Positions 33,168 through 43,084 of a stretch of DNA of 64,000 nucleotides are shown here, in pieces. The translations under genes and the position numbers were made by a program. This stretch comes from DAOTWA01 sp963702935 (GTDB taxonomy: Bacteria; Chloroflexota; Anaerolineae; Anaerolineales; Anaerolineaceae). The stretch is from assembly GCA_963702935.1 (NCBI GenBank), contig OY969772.1, forward strand, positions 4,526,001-4,590,000, given 5' to 3'. Each line of letters opens with the position of its first letter. Position 1 is the stretch's first letter. A model generated the notes under the pieces. The model ran no database searches. It was not told the DNA's origin and saw only the letters and a list, made by a program, of their open reading frames with translations.

Positions 33168-34101
33168 CACACCCGCTTTCCTGGCTCTCGAGCGGCCGAT
33201 GCTGCGCGGCAGGATGACCGGCGATCACCAGCATGATCAGGATCATGACATAGGAGGCCGCCGAGGCATACCCCAGGTTGAAGGATTTGAAGCCGTAGTT
33301 ATAAACGTAGATGCTGACTGTTTCGGTGGCGCGCGCCGGCCCCCCGGCGGTCAGCAGATAGATCACGTCGAAGATACGGAAGGTGTCGATCAAACGCCAC
33401 AGCAGCGCCACCAGGATGGTCTGGCGCAGCAATGGCAGCGTGATATAGCGTGAAGGTCTGCCAGGCTGAGGCCCCATCGATGCGGGCTGCCTCGAAGGGT
33501 TCTTCGGGCAGCGGCCTGCAGGCCGGCCAGCAGCATCAGCGCCACGAAGGAGGTCGTGTTCCACACGTCCACGATGATCGACGGAGACCATGGCCAGGCG
33601 GGGCATGCTCAGCCACTCGACGGGGCGAAGCCCAGACTGACCGAGATAATAATTGATGATGCCAAACTGGTAATTGAACAGCAGCCGCCAGGTCAGCCCG
33701 ATGACCACGTTGGTGCACATCATCGGCAGCAGGACCATCGAGCGGATGAGCCCTTTGCCGAACAGGTTGCGGTTGAGCAGCAAGGCCAGCCCCATGCCCA
33801 GGGTGAACTCGATGGCAATGGCGCTGATGACAAAGGTGAACGTGATGCGCAGCGAGTTGACGAAATCCGGATTGGAAAACAGGTCGATGTAATTTTGCAG
33901 CCCGACGAACGGCACACCGTTCACGAAATTGCGCAGCGTCCAATCGTGAAAGCTGAGCCAGAAGGAGTATCCCAGCGGGTAAACCAGGATGATAAACAGA
34001 TACCAGGAAAGCCGGCGCAATGTAGAGGACAGGCTCCAGTTGCCGCCGCCATTGCCGCCGGCGCTGTTTTGCAGGTCATCGCGAACTTCGACTGTGCTCA
34101 T
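33167..34101 (-). pseudogene. Sugar ABC transporter permease (MalF-type), frameshifted
   Basis: It begins MSTVEVRDDLQN and has the first helices, FTFVISAIAIEFTLGMGLAL and a region matching LPEEPFEAARIDGASAWQ (the EAA loop) once frames are joined. Three single-base insertions near 33575, 33510 and 33455 take the reading out of frame and back; a fourth occurs near 33225 before the TGA at 33169-33167. Together with the partner permease and binding protein it forms one sugar importer. Confidence 0.75.
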
Positions 34102-34123
34102 TAAGTTCCACGTTGGGAGATCC

Positions 34124-34154
34124 GGTGGCCGGCCGGGGGAATCGGCCGGCCACC
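34124..34154. repeat. 12-bp perfect inverted repeat between binding-protein and permease genes
   Basis: GGTGGCCGGCCG and CGGCCGGCCACC surround a seven-base loop just after the binding-protein stop. Such stem-loops often raise the amount of binding protein relative to the permeases by protecting the upstream message. Confidence 0.6.
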
Positions 34155-34158
34155 TTCA

Positions 34159-35576
34159 CTATAGCACACTACTTGAATATAGCCTGCGTTCTTGAGCAAT
34201 CGTCGTCATCTTGGCGGCGCGTCGTCCAGCGCAGCCTTGGGATCCTTGGTCCCGGTGACCGCAGCCACCACGGCCTCATCGATGGCCGTAACCATGTCCG
34301 AGGTAACCGTGGTGGAAGGCACCAGGTGGCGAATGGGCATCACCTCACCCAGCATCTTGAACTGCGGGATCTTGTGCCACCACTTCGGGGTCGGTCAGCG
34401 CTATTCTGGTTCGAGGGAATGCCACCGTTCAGCGCCCACATCTTGCCGCCCGTCGGGGCCGGTCAGCCACTCGATGAATTTATAAGCGGCTTCGCCGTTC
34501 TTGGAGCCGGAGGGAATCACCCAACCCCAGCTCGATGCCGCCCGTTCCGTGCACCACGGTGCCGTCGGCCTGCTTGTAGCCCGGGCACGAAGGTGTAGCC
34601 CAGCAGCGGCTGGCCATCTTTGCACACCTTCGGCGATTGCGTGCAGTCGGTCAGCGTCTGCGTGGCAGCCATCCACTCGATTCCCAGGGCGGCCTTGCCT
34701 TCCTGAAGGGAGGTCAGGATTTCGTTATAGCCGTAGGTGTTTACGTCCGGGGGAACTACCTTGTCCGTGCGCAGCAGGTCGGTGTAGAAAGTCAGGGCCG
34801 CCACGCCGGCGTCGTTGTTGATGATGGGCTTGTAGTCCTTGTCCAGGATGTCCCCGCCGAAGGAGTACAGGTAGAACATGAAGTCCCACAGGGCCTCGTC
34901 CGGTTTGGCGCCGATGACCGCGCCGTAGATGGTCGGGCGGGTCGTTCAGCGCTTTGGCCGCCGCCAGGTATTCATCCCAGGTCTGAGGCACCGCGATGCC
35001 CTTGGCTTCCAGCAGGTCCTTGCGATACCACATCCAGGCCGTATCGCCTTCGGAGGGGAAGGCGTAGACCTTGCCGTCGAACTTGAAAGTATCGATGGCC
35101 GGCTCGTAGTCACTGAGGCTGAAATTCTTATCGACCACGTTGGGATCGTTGATGAACTGGTCGAGGTCCATGAGCGCGTTGGCCTTGATCCAGGCGGGCG
35201 GCCAGTCCGACGATACGTAGGCCACGTCGTAATCGCTGCTGCCGGCGATGAAGGTGGTGGTGAGCTTGTCGAAGTAGGATTCGCGGGCAATTTCTTCGAC
35301 GGTGACCTTATTGCCGGTGGCTTTCTCGTACTCAGCGGCTACTTTTACCAGGTTATCGTGCTCGGGGCCGCTCCAGCAGGCCACGACGATGGGAGCTAAC
35401 TGGCCGGTGGTGGAAGGCTGCGCCGGGGCAGTGGCGGGAGCAGCCGCGCTTGTCGGCTGAGAGGCGACGGGCTGGGTAGGCTGTGCCGGGGCCGCCGTGG
35501 GGGTGGCCGCGGGCGCGCAGGCCGTCAGGACCAGTACGATGACTGCAAGAACAGACAACAGGCGAAATTTCGACAT
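34159..35576 (-). pseudogene. Sugar ABC transporter substrate-binding lipoprotein, frameshifted
   Basis: A family-1-type sugar-binding protein starts at an ATG (35576) with AGGAGG upstream, a signal peptide with lipobox VLTAC and a Pro/Ala/Thr linker. The reading is sound for about 210 residues and then shifts near 34940. It resumes as DFMFYLYSFGGDILDKDYKP, shifts near 34585 and 34530, and continues through GSKNGEAAYKFIEWLTGPDG. Further shifts near 34430, 34400 and 34215 precede an end at the TAG at 34161. Most shifts are single-base insertions. Confidence 0.75.
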
Positions 35577-35696
35577 TCGATCCTCCTATCTAAAAACTAC
35601 GTCGGTTGGTTGGACAAATCAATGCACACCCTTCAAGGCAGCTTGCCTTCCGATTCCATCACCTCCTTTTAGGCAGTTTGTTTTCCACGATCAAAG

Positions 35697-36932
<1,236 letters not shown>

Positions 36933-37003
36933 ACTCATTCCTCCTGAATTGGGGTTAGTAGAATAATAAAAGGGAGAAACAGGGGTCCAGATTAATAAAG
37001 GCA

Positions 37004-37028
37004 ACTTACTAACTAATCTTTAGTAAGT
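37004..37028. promoter_or_regulatory. Candidate ROK-regulator operator upstream of the aminotransferase operon
   Basis: ACTTACTAA, seven bases and TTAGTAAGT form a perfect inverted repeat about 70 bases upstream of the DegT gene. A related site with the same 7-bp spacing lies just upstream of the ROK gene at 39075-39099. Confidence 0.65.
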
Positions 37029-37086
37029 ATATAAAGCAACCGGCCATTTGTCAATAATTATTTTCCCTTCCGGGCAGGCCAGTTCC

Positions 37087-37833
37087 CTAAGCCTGCCAGG
37101 TTTTGGCGTGTCCGTGGAGCTGAGCCGGACTGACCACCATCAATTCTTCGCCGTGGCTGAATCCGCGCCCTGCGGCGGCCTGCTGCTCGTCGGCGCGCAT
37201 CTCTTCCTCCAACGCTGCCAGGTCTTCGGGGGTGAATTGTGAGCGGTAAGCGTGCATGGCTGTATGTTTGCGCTGAGTTGTCTGGCTGATGTCCACCACC
37301 CGGTTTGGTCTCTGGCTGAGGTAATAAGCGACCCCTTGCAAGGTGTGGGGAGAATAGTGCTCGTCGATGGCGGGGTCGGTCGTCAGGCGCGAGAATCCAT
37401 ACAAGAGGGCCGCTTCGGAGGCGGCCTGGCCCGTCAGGATGTGATCGCGGTGCGCCTCATAGGGCAGCCAGGGGTCCACCGTGAGGATAAAATCCGGGCG
37501 CAACATGCGGATGTGGCGGATGATGCCCTTGCGAAGCTCGTAGTAATCGTAATTTCCCGCGTCCGGGAAGCCCAACCAGAAATGCGCATCCACGCCGATC
37601 ACCGCGCCGGCCTCCATTTGCTCGGCGCGCAGCCGCGCCGTCATCTCCTCGGCTGTGAGCGACTGGTCGAGCACCCCCACCAGGTCGTCGGTGGCGGTCA
37701 GGTAATCGATCTCGGCGCCGGCGTCGTGCAGCGCCGCGATCGTGCCGCCGGCGAACAGATCGTTGTCGTCATAGTGCGGTTGGATGCAAAGCACCCGCCT
37801 GGCCGCGAGCAGGTCTATCCTGGCGGTCGTCAT
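37087..37833 (-). CDS. PIG-L family deacetylase
   Basis: A 248-residue zinc hydrolase of the LmbE/PIG-L family, which removes acetyl groups from N-acetyl sugars. The metal motif is PHYDDNDLFAGGTI (family PHxDD), with a later EAHRDH supplying the third ligand. It follows the ROK gene by 19 bases and is presumably co-transcribed with it. It may generate the free amino sugar that the nearby operon handles. Confidence 0.9.
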   Translation of the reverse strand: MTTARIDLLAARRVLCIQPHYDDNDLFAGGTIAALHDAGAEIDYLTATDDLVGVLDQSLTAEEMTARLRAEQMEAGAVIGVDAHFWLGFPDAGNYDYYELRKGIIRHIRMLRPDFILTVDPWLPYEAHRDHILTGQAASEAALLYGFSRLTTDPAIDEHYSPHTLQGVAYYLSQRPNRVVDISQTTQRKHTAMHAYRSQFTPEDLAALEEEMRADEQQAAAGRGFSHGEELMVVSPAQLHGHAKTWQA

Positions 37834-37852
37834 GGCTTGGGATCGGTCTCCT

Positions 37853-39046
37853 TTATCTCAAGGTTCGAATCGTGTAGAAGTTGCGGATATCGTAAAGCAC
37901 CTCGACGATGGCGCCTAAGGCTGTGGCTTTATAGCCCAATTTCGAGGCCACCAGCCGGGGGGTGAAGGGCACCAGCCCGTCGACGTGCTGCAGGATGGGC
38001 TCGATCAACAGATCGGTGTAGTTATCCAATCCGCTTCTGAGCACGATCAGGTCGGGGTCCAGCAGCGCGCTGACGTTGGCCACGGCAATGGAGAGGTACT
38101 CGATCATGTCGTCGATCAATTGGCGCGCCCAGGCCTGCTCGGCCAGCACGGCCTCGAAGATGGCTTCCGGGTCGCTCTTACCGCCGTCCAGGCCGGCGCC
38201 CCCCTCCCGGAATAATTCGCGCGCCTGGGCGGCGATGGCGTCCAGGGAAGCTTTGCTCTCCAGAGTGCCCAGGTAGCCCAGGTGCTGCCCAAAGAACTCC
38301 CTGCCCGGCAGGAAATAGCCAATCTCACCGGCCAGGTGATGCGAGCTGCGATACAGCGAGCCGTCGATGATCACGCCGGCCCCGATGCCGTGCCCGATGG
38401 TGATCAGCACCATGTTCCGCTCGTTTTGCGCCGTACCGAACCACAGCTCGCCCAGGGCCGCCAGGTTGACGTCATTATCGATGACCACGGGCACGCCGAA
38501 TTCCTGGGAGAGTTTCAGCTTCAGGGGATAATCTTTCCAGTTCTGGATGGGGTCCTTGATGACCACCCCTTCCTGGTGGTTGGTCAGCCCTTGCGTCCCA
38601 ATCGCCACCCCCAGGATCTTGCGGCCGGCGATGTCCTGGCTCTCCACCAGGCTGTGGATCAGGCCGGCCAGGCGCGTGTAAGATTCTTCCGGAGGGGCAG
38701 GCTGGTTGCCCAGTTTCTTCTCCACCAGCACGGCCCCATTCAGGTCTGTGACCGCCCCATAGATCTCCGTGCCGCCCAGGTCCACCCCGATGATGCCGCT
38801 GGCTTTTGAGTTCAGCTCCAGCAAAGGGCGCCGTCTTCCACCGCTGTACTCTTTTTCCCCGGTGGAGGTGACCAGGCCCTCCTCGACCAGCTCGTCGATG
38901 ACGCGAATGACGGTGGGCAGGCTCAAATGCAATTCCCGGGCGATCATCGGCCTGGAGGTGGCGCCTTTCCGGCGGATGAAATCCAGGATTGCCGACCGGT
39001 TGATGTTGTGCATTTCATTGATCGTGATCGTATTTGTGCGGATCAT
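37853..39046 (-). CDS. ROK-family transcriptional regulator
   Basis: A 397-residue protein with an N-terminal winged helix (residues about 10-75; RSAILDFIRRKGATSR, LSLPTVIRVIDEL) and a ROK sugar-kinase-like domain (GVDLGGTEIYGAV, VVIDNDVNLAALGE, ITIGHGIGAGVI). The zinc motif CxCGxxGCxE of ROK proteins is replaced by a cysteine-free FFGQHLGYLGTLES, so it is a regulator rather than a kinase, possibly without zinc. The ATG at 39046 is chosen over a GTG two codons earlier. Confidence 0.92.
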   Translation of the reverse strand: MIRTNTITINEMHNINRSAILDFIRRKGATSRPMIARELHLSLPTVIRVIDELVEEGLVTSTGEKEYSGGRRRPLLELNSKASGIIGVDLGGTEIYGAVTDLNGAVLVEKKLGNQPAPPEESYTRLAGLIHSLVESQDIAGRKILGVAIGTQGLTNHQEGVVIKDPIQNWKDYPLKLKLSQEFGVPVVIDNDVNLAALGELWFGTAQNERNMVLITIGHGIGAGVIIDGSLYRSSHHLAGEIGYFLPGREFFGQHLGYLGTLESKASLDAIAAQARELFREGGAGLDGGKSDPEAIFEAVLAEQAWARQLIDDMIEYLSIAVANVSALLDPDLIVLRSGLDNYTDLLIEPILQHVDGLVPFTPRLVASKLGYKATALGAIVEVLYDIRNFYTIRTLR

Positions 39047-39074
39047 ACCCACCTGTCAGCTAAAACGGGAGAAA

Positions 39075-39099
39075 ACTTTATTACAGCTCTTTAGTAAGT
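39075..39099. promoter_or_regulatory. Candidate ROK operator upstream of the ROK gene
   Basis: TTAGTAAGT at 39091-39099 is identical to the right arm of the site at 37004-37028. The left arm ACTTTATTA (39075-39083) matches in six of nine positions, and the spacer is again seven bases. This suggests autoregulation. Confidence 0.55.
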
Positions 39100-39256
39100 T
39101 ATTCTTATTGTAACGAATCCTTCCGATTAATCAAGCCCCCCGGGGTAACCAGTACCTGGCGCACAGCGCCTGTCATTACGCAGAGCGGCGCGAGGCCACG
39201 TTCTCGCCGCAGGCGCGCAACCCGGGTGGCCGAAGCCATCTCAACCGCCCAGCACG

Positions 39257-39289
39257 CAAAAGGAGCGCCACCGGTTAGGGCGGCGCTCC
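39257..39289 (-). terminator. Terminator downstream of the AhpD-like gene
   Basis: On the minus strand GGAGCGCC and GGCGCTCC form an eight-base stem followed by TTTT. It ends the cluster from 42.9 to 39.4 kb. The rest of the 39100-39386 gap shows no gene. Confidence 0.7.
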
Positions 39290-39386
39290 CTTCGACTCTA
39301 CCAGGCAGCCAGGGACAGCGCCCGTCCGCGTCCCATTCCAAAAAACTGTCAGGCAGATGAATTGATCTATCTATTGGCGACCGAAA

Positions 39387-39740
39387 TCACTCGCCGGCGG
39401 CAGGCAAGAACTGCTCGATCGCATCCATGGCGTGCGCCGCGTAGATCGAGGCCGGCCCTCCCCCCATAAAGAGAGCCACACCCAACGTCTCCATGAGCTC
39501 CTGACGCGTCGCCCCGGCCTGCACCGCATCGTGCACGTGATAAGCGATACAGCCTTCGCAACGCACCGCCACGCTGATTGCCAGCGCCATGAGCTCTTTC
39601 GTCTTGCCGCTCAAGGCGCCCTCTTCGACCGCCTTTTTGTGCAGCCGGGCAAAGCCCGTCATCGGCCCGGGCATTGCCTGCCCAAATTGGGCTAGCCGAT
39701 CCTCCAGGTGGTCGCGGTATTCGACGTAGTTCGTTCCCAT
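39387..39740 (-). CDS. Carboxymuconolactone decarboxylase (AhpD-like) family protein
   Basis: A 117-residue helical protein of the CMD/AhpD family. The motif VRCEGCIAYHVHDAV contains the redox CxxC and the following histidine that act in peroxide or disulfide chemistry in AhpD. It lies after a small thioredoxin-like gene, 30 bases away, at the end of a cluster rich in thiol proteins, so a disulfide or peroxide reductase role is likely. Confidence 0.9.
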   Translation of the reverse strand: MGTNYVEYRDHLEDRLAQFGQAMPGPMTGFARLHKKAVEEGALSGKTKELMALAISVAVRCEGCIAYHVHDAVQAGATRQELMETLGVALFMGGGPASIYAAHAMDAIEQFLPAAGE

Positions 39741-39770
39741 GCGCTCAACGCTCTCCTTGGGCGCCCGGCT

Positions 39771-40016
39771 TTACGCCAGGGCGTCCGCCAGCCAGGTAGT
39801 CACTTCCGCCTGGTTGGGGATGCGTCCGCCGCACACCAGCTTCTCGTTGATCACCAGACCGGGGGTCGACAGGATCGGGTACTTCTTGATGTCGGCCCAA
39901 TCCGTCACGTGCACCAGATCGGCCTGGACGCCCAGGGCCGCCACCGCCTGGCGCGCCACAGCCTCTACCTTCTTGCAATTCTCACAACCGGATCCGAGTA
40001 CTTTGATAGTCAGCAT
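39771..40016 (-). CDS. Small thioredoxin-like redox protein (copy 1)
   Basis: An 81-residue protein of the small archaeal-type thioredoxin/glutaredoxin family (MTH895-like). The active site is GSGCENCKK, followed by the cis-proline region ILSTPGLVINEKLV. It is nearly the same as the protein at 42268-42504, so the cluster is bracketed by two copies. It may deliver electrons or thiols to the OsmC or DGC proteins. Confidence 0.88.
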   Translation of the reverse strand: MLTIKVLGSGCENCKKVEAVARQAVAALGVQADLVHVTDWADIKKYPILSTPGLVINEKLVCGGRIPNQAEVTTWLADALA

Positions 40017-40082
40017 GATCTTTTCTCCTTTTTATAGACTGTATAAACCGTGCGAAGGTCAAGGCAACCTTCGCACGGTTAC

Positions 40083-40532
40083 TTATACGACCTCGATGGT
40101 CGGCTCCACGATGATCTCCGACTTGACCGAGTTGGCCACCAGGCTGTATTTTTGCGCCGATTGCAGCGCCCGCCGGATGCGCGCCTCGACCCTGGCCGGC
40201 TCTTCTTCCCCGGCGGCCACGCGGATCTTAGGCCAGAAGCGCAGGTGGGTAAAGAGCTCCGTGCGGTCCAGCTCGATCAGCTTGGTGCCTTCCACGCGGC
40301 AATCGTAAGAGATCAGCTTCAGCTTGTAACGTTCCGTGGCCCAGATGAACATCATCATCACACAGGTGTTGGCCGCCGCCACAAAAGCGTCCTCCGGGGT
40401 CAGCACGCCGGGGTGCCCCTGGGCGTCCGGCGGGGCCGAGAAATCCATCTCAGGCCCGTTCCCAAAGACGATGTGCCCCCAATGTTCTCCCTTCCACGCT
40501 ACGGTAGTGTTATAGATCGCCGTCTGGCTCAT
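40083..40532 (-). CDS. OsmC/Ohr family protein
   Basis: A 149-residue OsmC-like protein. The family uses a pair of cysteines to reduce organic hydroperoxides or to handle reactive sulfur. One Cys lies in AAANTCVMMMF and the second in ISYDCRVEG, in the usual positions. The ATG at 40532 overlaps the stop of the preceding DGC gene (ATGA). Confidence 0.88.
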   Translation of the reverse strand: MSQTAIYNTTVAWKGEHWGHIVFGNGPEMDFSAPPDAQGHPGVLTPEDAFVAAANTCVMMMFIWATERYKLKLISYDCRVEGTKLIELDRTELFTHLRFWPKIRVAAGEEEPARVEARIRRALQSAQKYSLVANSVKSEIIVEPTIEVV

Positions 40533-41251
40533 CGTTTCCCTTCCTGCTTCTGGCAATAAATCTGGTATTCCCGGCTCACCGCCTGGCTGATGCTGGCCTC
40601 TTGCGCCGCCTCGATGGCGTTGTAAATCTTGACTGTGTCCATCATCTCGCGCGCTACTTCATTAGAAAGCGGTTTGTGGCTCTCGTAGAAATTCTGGAAG
40701 ATGAGTGGCAGGGCCACCAGGGTCATTTCCTGCCCTTCCACCTGTACCTTCTGGATCGGAATGCCCGAGCCGCACGCGCAGGTCGCTGTCGTCTCCTCCG
40801 CCGGCTCCGATTGCTTGAACTGCCCTTCCCGCCGGTTCCAGGCCTTTCCCAGCAGCGCGTCCACCTGCTCGGCTACCTGCTCGGCGGCCAGCTCGACCGC
40901 TTCCAGGCCGCTTGGGTTCAACTGGCGCAACCCGCTCGGCGCATCCAGACCGTGCTCGGCCACCAGATCGCTAATCACTACGCTGGCTGCTGGTTTATTC
41001 GAATACTGCTCGGTGCCGCGATAGGCGCAGCGTTTCTCGCAGCCGTCCACGGCGATGGTCGGATAGAACTTGGCAAAGGCGCGGTCGCCCTCTCCGCCGG
41101 CCAGGAACAGCGGCAGACAGATGGTCACCGTATCCCCGGGGCGAAGCTGTTCCAGCACTTTGAGGGCCGCCAGGCGCGTGACCGTGCCCTCCGGCAGCTC
41201 CTCGCCGGAGCAGGCGATGATGCCGACTTTCTTCTGAGGCAGCTCAGGCAT
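40529..41251 (-). CDS. DGC-domain putative zinc-binding protein (large form)
   Basis: A 240-residue protein with a DGC domain (residues about 8-140). It has a Cys in IIACSGEE, the Cys in TICLPLF, and DGCEKRCAYRG. A second region contains CACGSG and a conserved-looking helical tail. DGC proteins are thought to bind metals through these cysteines, but no activity is established. It overlaps the previous gene by 8 bases and the OsmC gene by 4. A GGGAGG site precedes the ATG. Confidence 0.83.
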   Translation of the reverse strand: MPELPQKKVGIIACSGEELPEGTVTRLAALKVLEQLRPGDTVTICLPLFLAGGEGDRAFAKFYPTIAVDGCEKRCAYRGTEQYSNKPAASVVISDLVAEHGLDAPSGLRQLNPSGLEAVELAAEQVAEQVDALLGKAWNRREGQFKQSEPAEETTATCACGSGIPIQKVQVEGQEMTLVALPLIFQNFYESHKPLSNEVAREMMDTVKIYNAIEAAQEASISQAVSREYQIYCQKQEGKR

Positions 41252-41663
41252 GCTGGCCTCCCGTCTCTTTCAATCCGTCCACCACACCGTCTATCTCTTT
41301 GGCCAGGGCGTCCGCCAGTTTCTGCCCGCCTTCGTTCAGCTCGGCGATGCCCTGGGGCTTGAATTGACGATAGCGGCGGTAGACGTCCAGCACGGCGAAA
41401 TCCTTGGCCACCTGTCCGCCGCATTCCTGCACCATCTTCGTGGCGCAGGCCAGCTTGCAGCCGTCGATGGTGACGGCCGGGCTATCCGCCAGCGCGGCGC
41501 GCGCGGCTTCGTCTCCCATCACCAGCAGCGCCAGGGGCAGCAGATGCGTCTCTTCCGGCCGGTCGTCTTCCACCACCTGGTAAGCCGCCAACCGGCTGAC
41601 CGTGCCGTACGACTTGCCGATCCCGCTGCACGGGACGATGATTACTTTTTGTGAAGCGCTCAT
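41244..41663 (-). CDS. DGC-domain putative zinc-binding protein (small form)
   Basis: A 139-residue single-domain DGC protein with VPCSGIGKSYGTVSRLA and DGCKLACATKMVQECGG. It aligns with the first part of the larger DGC protein downstream, so the two are paralogues. Its ATG overlaps the stop of the GcvH-like gene (ATGA), indicating tight coupling. Function unknown; metal or sulfur binding is inferred from the cysteine pattern. Confidence 0.83.
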   Translation of the reverse strand: MSASQKVIIVPCSGIGKSYGTVSRLAAYQVVEDDRPEETHLLPLALLVMGDEAARAALADSPAVTIDGCKLACATKMVQECGGQVAKDFAVLDVYRRYRQFKPQGIAELNEGGQKLADALAKEIDGVVDGLKETGGQHA

Positions 41664-42109
41664 TTTCCCTTGACCTCCTCTTCGGCCTCTTGCTTCATCT
41701 TGGCGAAGTAAGCCTCCGCCGAGAGCAGCTTTGCCCGATCCGCCTCCCAATCTGCGGGCTCGATCTCGCACAGCCAGCCCTCGCCGTAGGGGTCTTGATT
41801 GATCACCTCGGGAGCGTCCTCCAGTTGCGGGTTCACGCTCGCCACCTGGCCGCCCGCCGGGCTGGGCAGCGTGACGTCCACCTTGATGGTTTCGATCGAG
41901 GCCAGATCGCCGTCAAAGGCCAGCGTACTGCCCGTCGGCTGCACCTCCACGAAAGCCACGTCGCCGCTGTGCTGTTGCAGATAATCCGAGAGGCCCACCC
42001 GCACGCGGTCCCCCACCACCCGGGCCCACACCCCTTCGGGGTGATAGAGGCACTCCGGGTCCACCCGGAAGGTGAATTTATCGATGGTGACCTGTAAGAA
42101 TTCTGTCAT
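41660..42109 (-). CDS. Lipoyl-carrier protein, GcvH-like
   Basis: A 149-residue protein of the glycine cleavage H family. The lipoylation region reads ASIETIKVDVTLPSPAGG, with the lysine in the expected hairpin. The usual GcvT, GcvP and lipoate enzymes are not in this window. Instead it starts an overlapping operon with two DGC proteins and an OsmC protein. A lipoyl arm that carries sulfur, another thiol ligand or a C1 unit, rather than glycine cleavage, is therefore plausible. Confidence 0.87.
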   Translation of the reverse strand: MTEFLQVTIDKFTFRVDPECLYHPEGVWARVVGDRVRVGLSDYLQQHSGDVAFVEVQPTGSTLAFDGDLASIETIKVDVTLPSPAGGQVASVNPQLEDAPEVINQDPYGEGWLCEIEPADWEADRAKLLSAEAYFAKMKQEAEEEVKGK

Positions 42110-42267
42110 GAAAAGCTCCTTTTTCGATCTTGAAATGTAGCATATTCATTCATCGGAAAATAGTGTTCTCGTATTTGGGAACGGCAGGTACTTGGCATAA
42201 CATTCAAATCGTTGAATAATATTTTTCCAGAAAAAGGGCGGCGCCCAATCGGCGTCGCCTTTAGATT

Positions 42268-42504
42268 TCAGGCCTTGAGCCAGGCGGCGATTTCGGTCTC
42301 GTTAGGAATCCGGCCCGCCGAAACCAGCTTCTCGTTTACGACCAGCCCCGGCGTAGACAGAATCGGGTATTTCATGATCTCGGCATGATCGGTCACCTTC
42401 ACGATTTCCGCCTGAACGCCTAGCTCCTCCACAACCTTGCGCGCCACAGCTTCCAACCGCTTGCAATTCGCGCACCCAGACCCCAATACTTTGATGGTCA
42501 ACAA
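42268..42504 (-). CDS. Small thioredoxin-like redox protein (copy 2)
   Basis: A 78-residue near-duplicate of the protein at 39771-40016, with GSGCANCKR and STPGLVVNEKLV. It probably starts at a TTG at 42504, six bases after GGGAGG, which aligns with the ATG of copy 1. An alternative longer frame would overlap the ArsR gene. It follows that regulator by 38 bases. Confidence 0.85.
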   Translation of the reverse strand: MLTIKVLGSGCANCKRLEAVARKVVEELGVQAEIVKVTDHAEIMKYPILSTPGLVVNEKLVSAGRIPNETEIAAWLKA

Positions 42505-42542
42505 TGAACACCTCCCAATATGTGCTTTTCTCGAGCGAAGAT

Positions 42543-42911
42543 CTAATTCCTGTCCACTGAATTGCATTTAGGGCAAGGACACACCACCCCTTCTTTGGGA
42601 GAATGGAGTGGCTCCGCCCCCGCCATCAGCCGGGCTGCATCCAGCACGACGTACACGCGCGGGTCGATCACGCGATAGAAGATATTCCAGCCGTCCCGCC
42701 GGTCTTGAATCAGCCCGGCGTCGCGCAGCACTGCCAGTTGCTGCGAAATGTAGGCTTGCCGGTAACCCAGGTAAGCTTCCATGTGGCAGACACAGTGCTC
42801 GCCATCCCGCAGAATTTCCAAAATGGCGATGCGCGCCGGATGAGTCAATACTTTGAAGATTTGCGCCTGTGAGTCGTAGGCTTGCGTCTCAGTAACTGCG
42901 TCTTCGCTCAT
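42543..42911 (-). CDS. ArsR-family metalloregulator
   Basis: A 122-residue winged-helix regulator (PARIAILEILRDGEH, YISQQLAVLRDAGLI). The motif EHCVCHM in the third helix matches the CVC metal or arsenite site of ArsR/SmtB proteins, and the C-terminus adds CPCPKC. It likely represses the thiol-protein cluster behind it until a metal, metalloid or sulfur species binds. The ATG at 42911 is preferred over a much longer frame without family similarity. The next 170 bases upstream hold no gene. Confidence 0.9.
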   Translation of the reverse strand: MSEDAVTETQAYDSQAQIFKVLTHPARIAILEILRDGEHCVCHMEAYLGYRQAYISQQLAVLRDAGLIQDRRDGWNIFYRVIDPRVYVVLDAARLMAGAEPLHSPKEGVVCPCPKCNSVDRN

Positions 42912-43084
42912 ATTCGATTCCTTGAATATGATTGTATCCGCGGCGCTTCGCTTACGCCAAGCACATCCGTCACCCTTTGGGGATGACAGTTGTCCCCTCT
43001 TGGATGGAAAGCCTGCCGGCCGGAGCGCAGTCATGCACAGCCACGCCCCTGCCGGTTTCCCCCTTTTAGCCAGCCGGCGTGCGT

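Noticed and set aside
39105..39341. A 78-codon minus-strand frame upstream of the AhpD-like gene's terminator
   Set aside because: It spans the terminator hairpin, has no ribosome site, and its composition looks non-coding.
41244..42109. A normal glycine cleavage system
   Set aside because: Only a GcvH-like protein is present. GcvT, GcvPA/PB and lipoate genes are absent, and the coupled partners are DGC and OsmC proteins.
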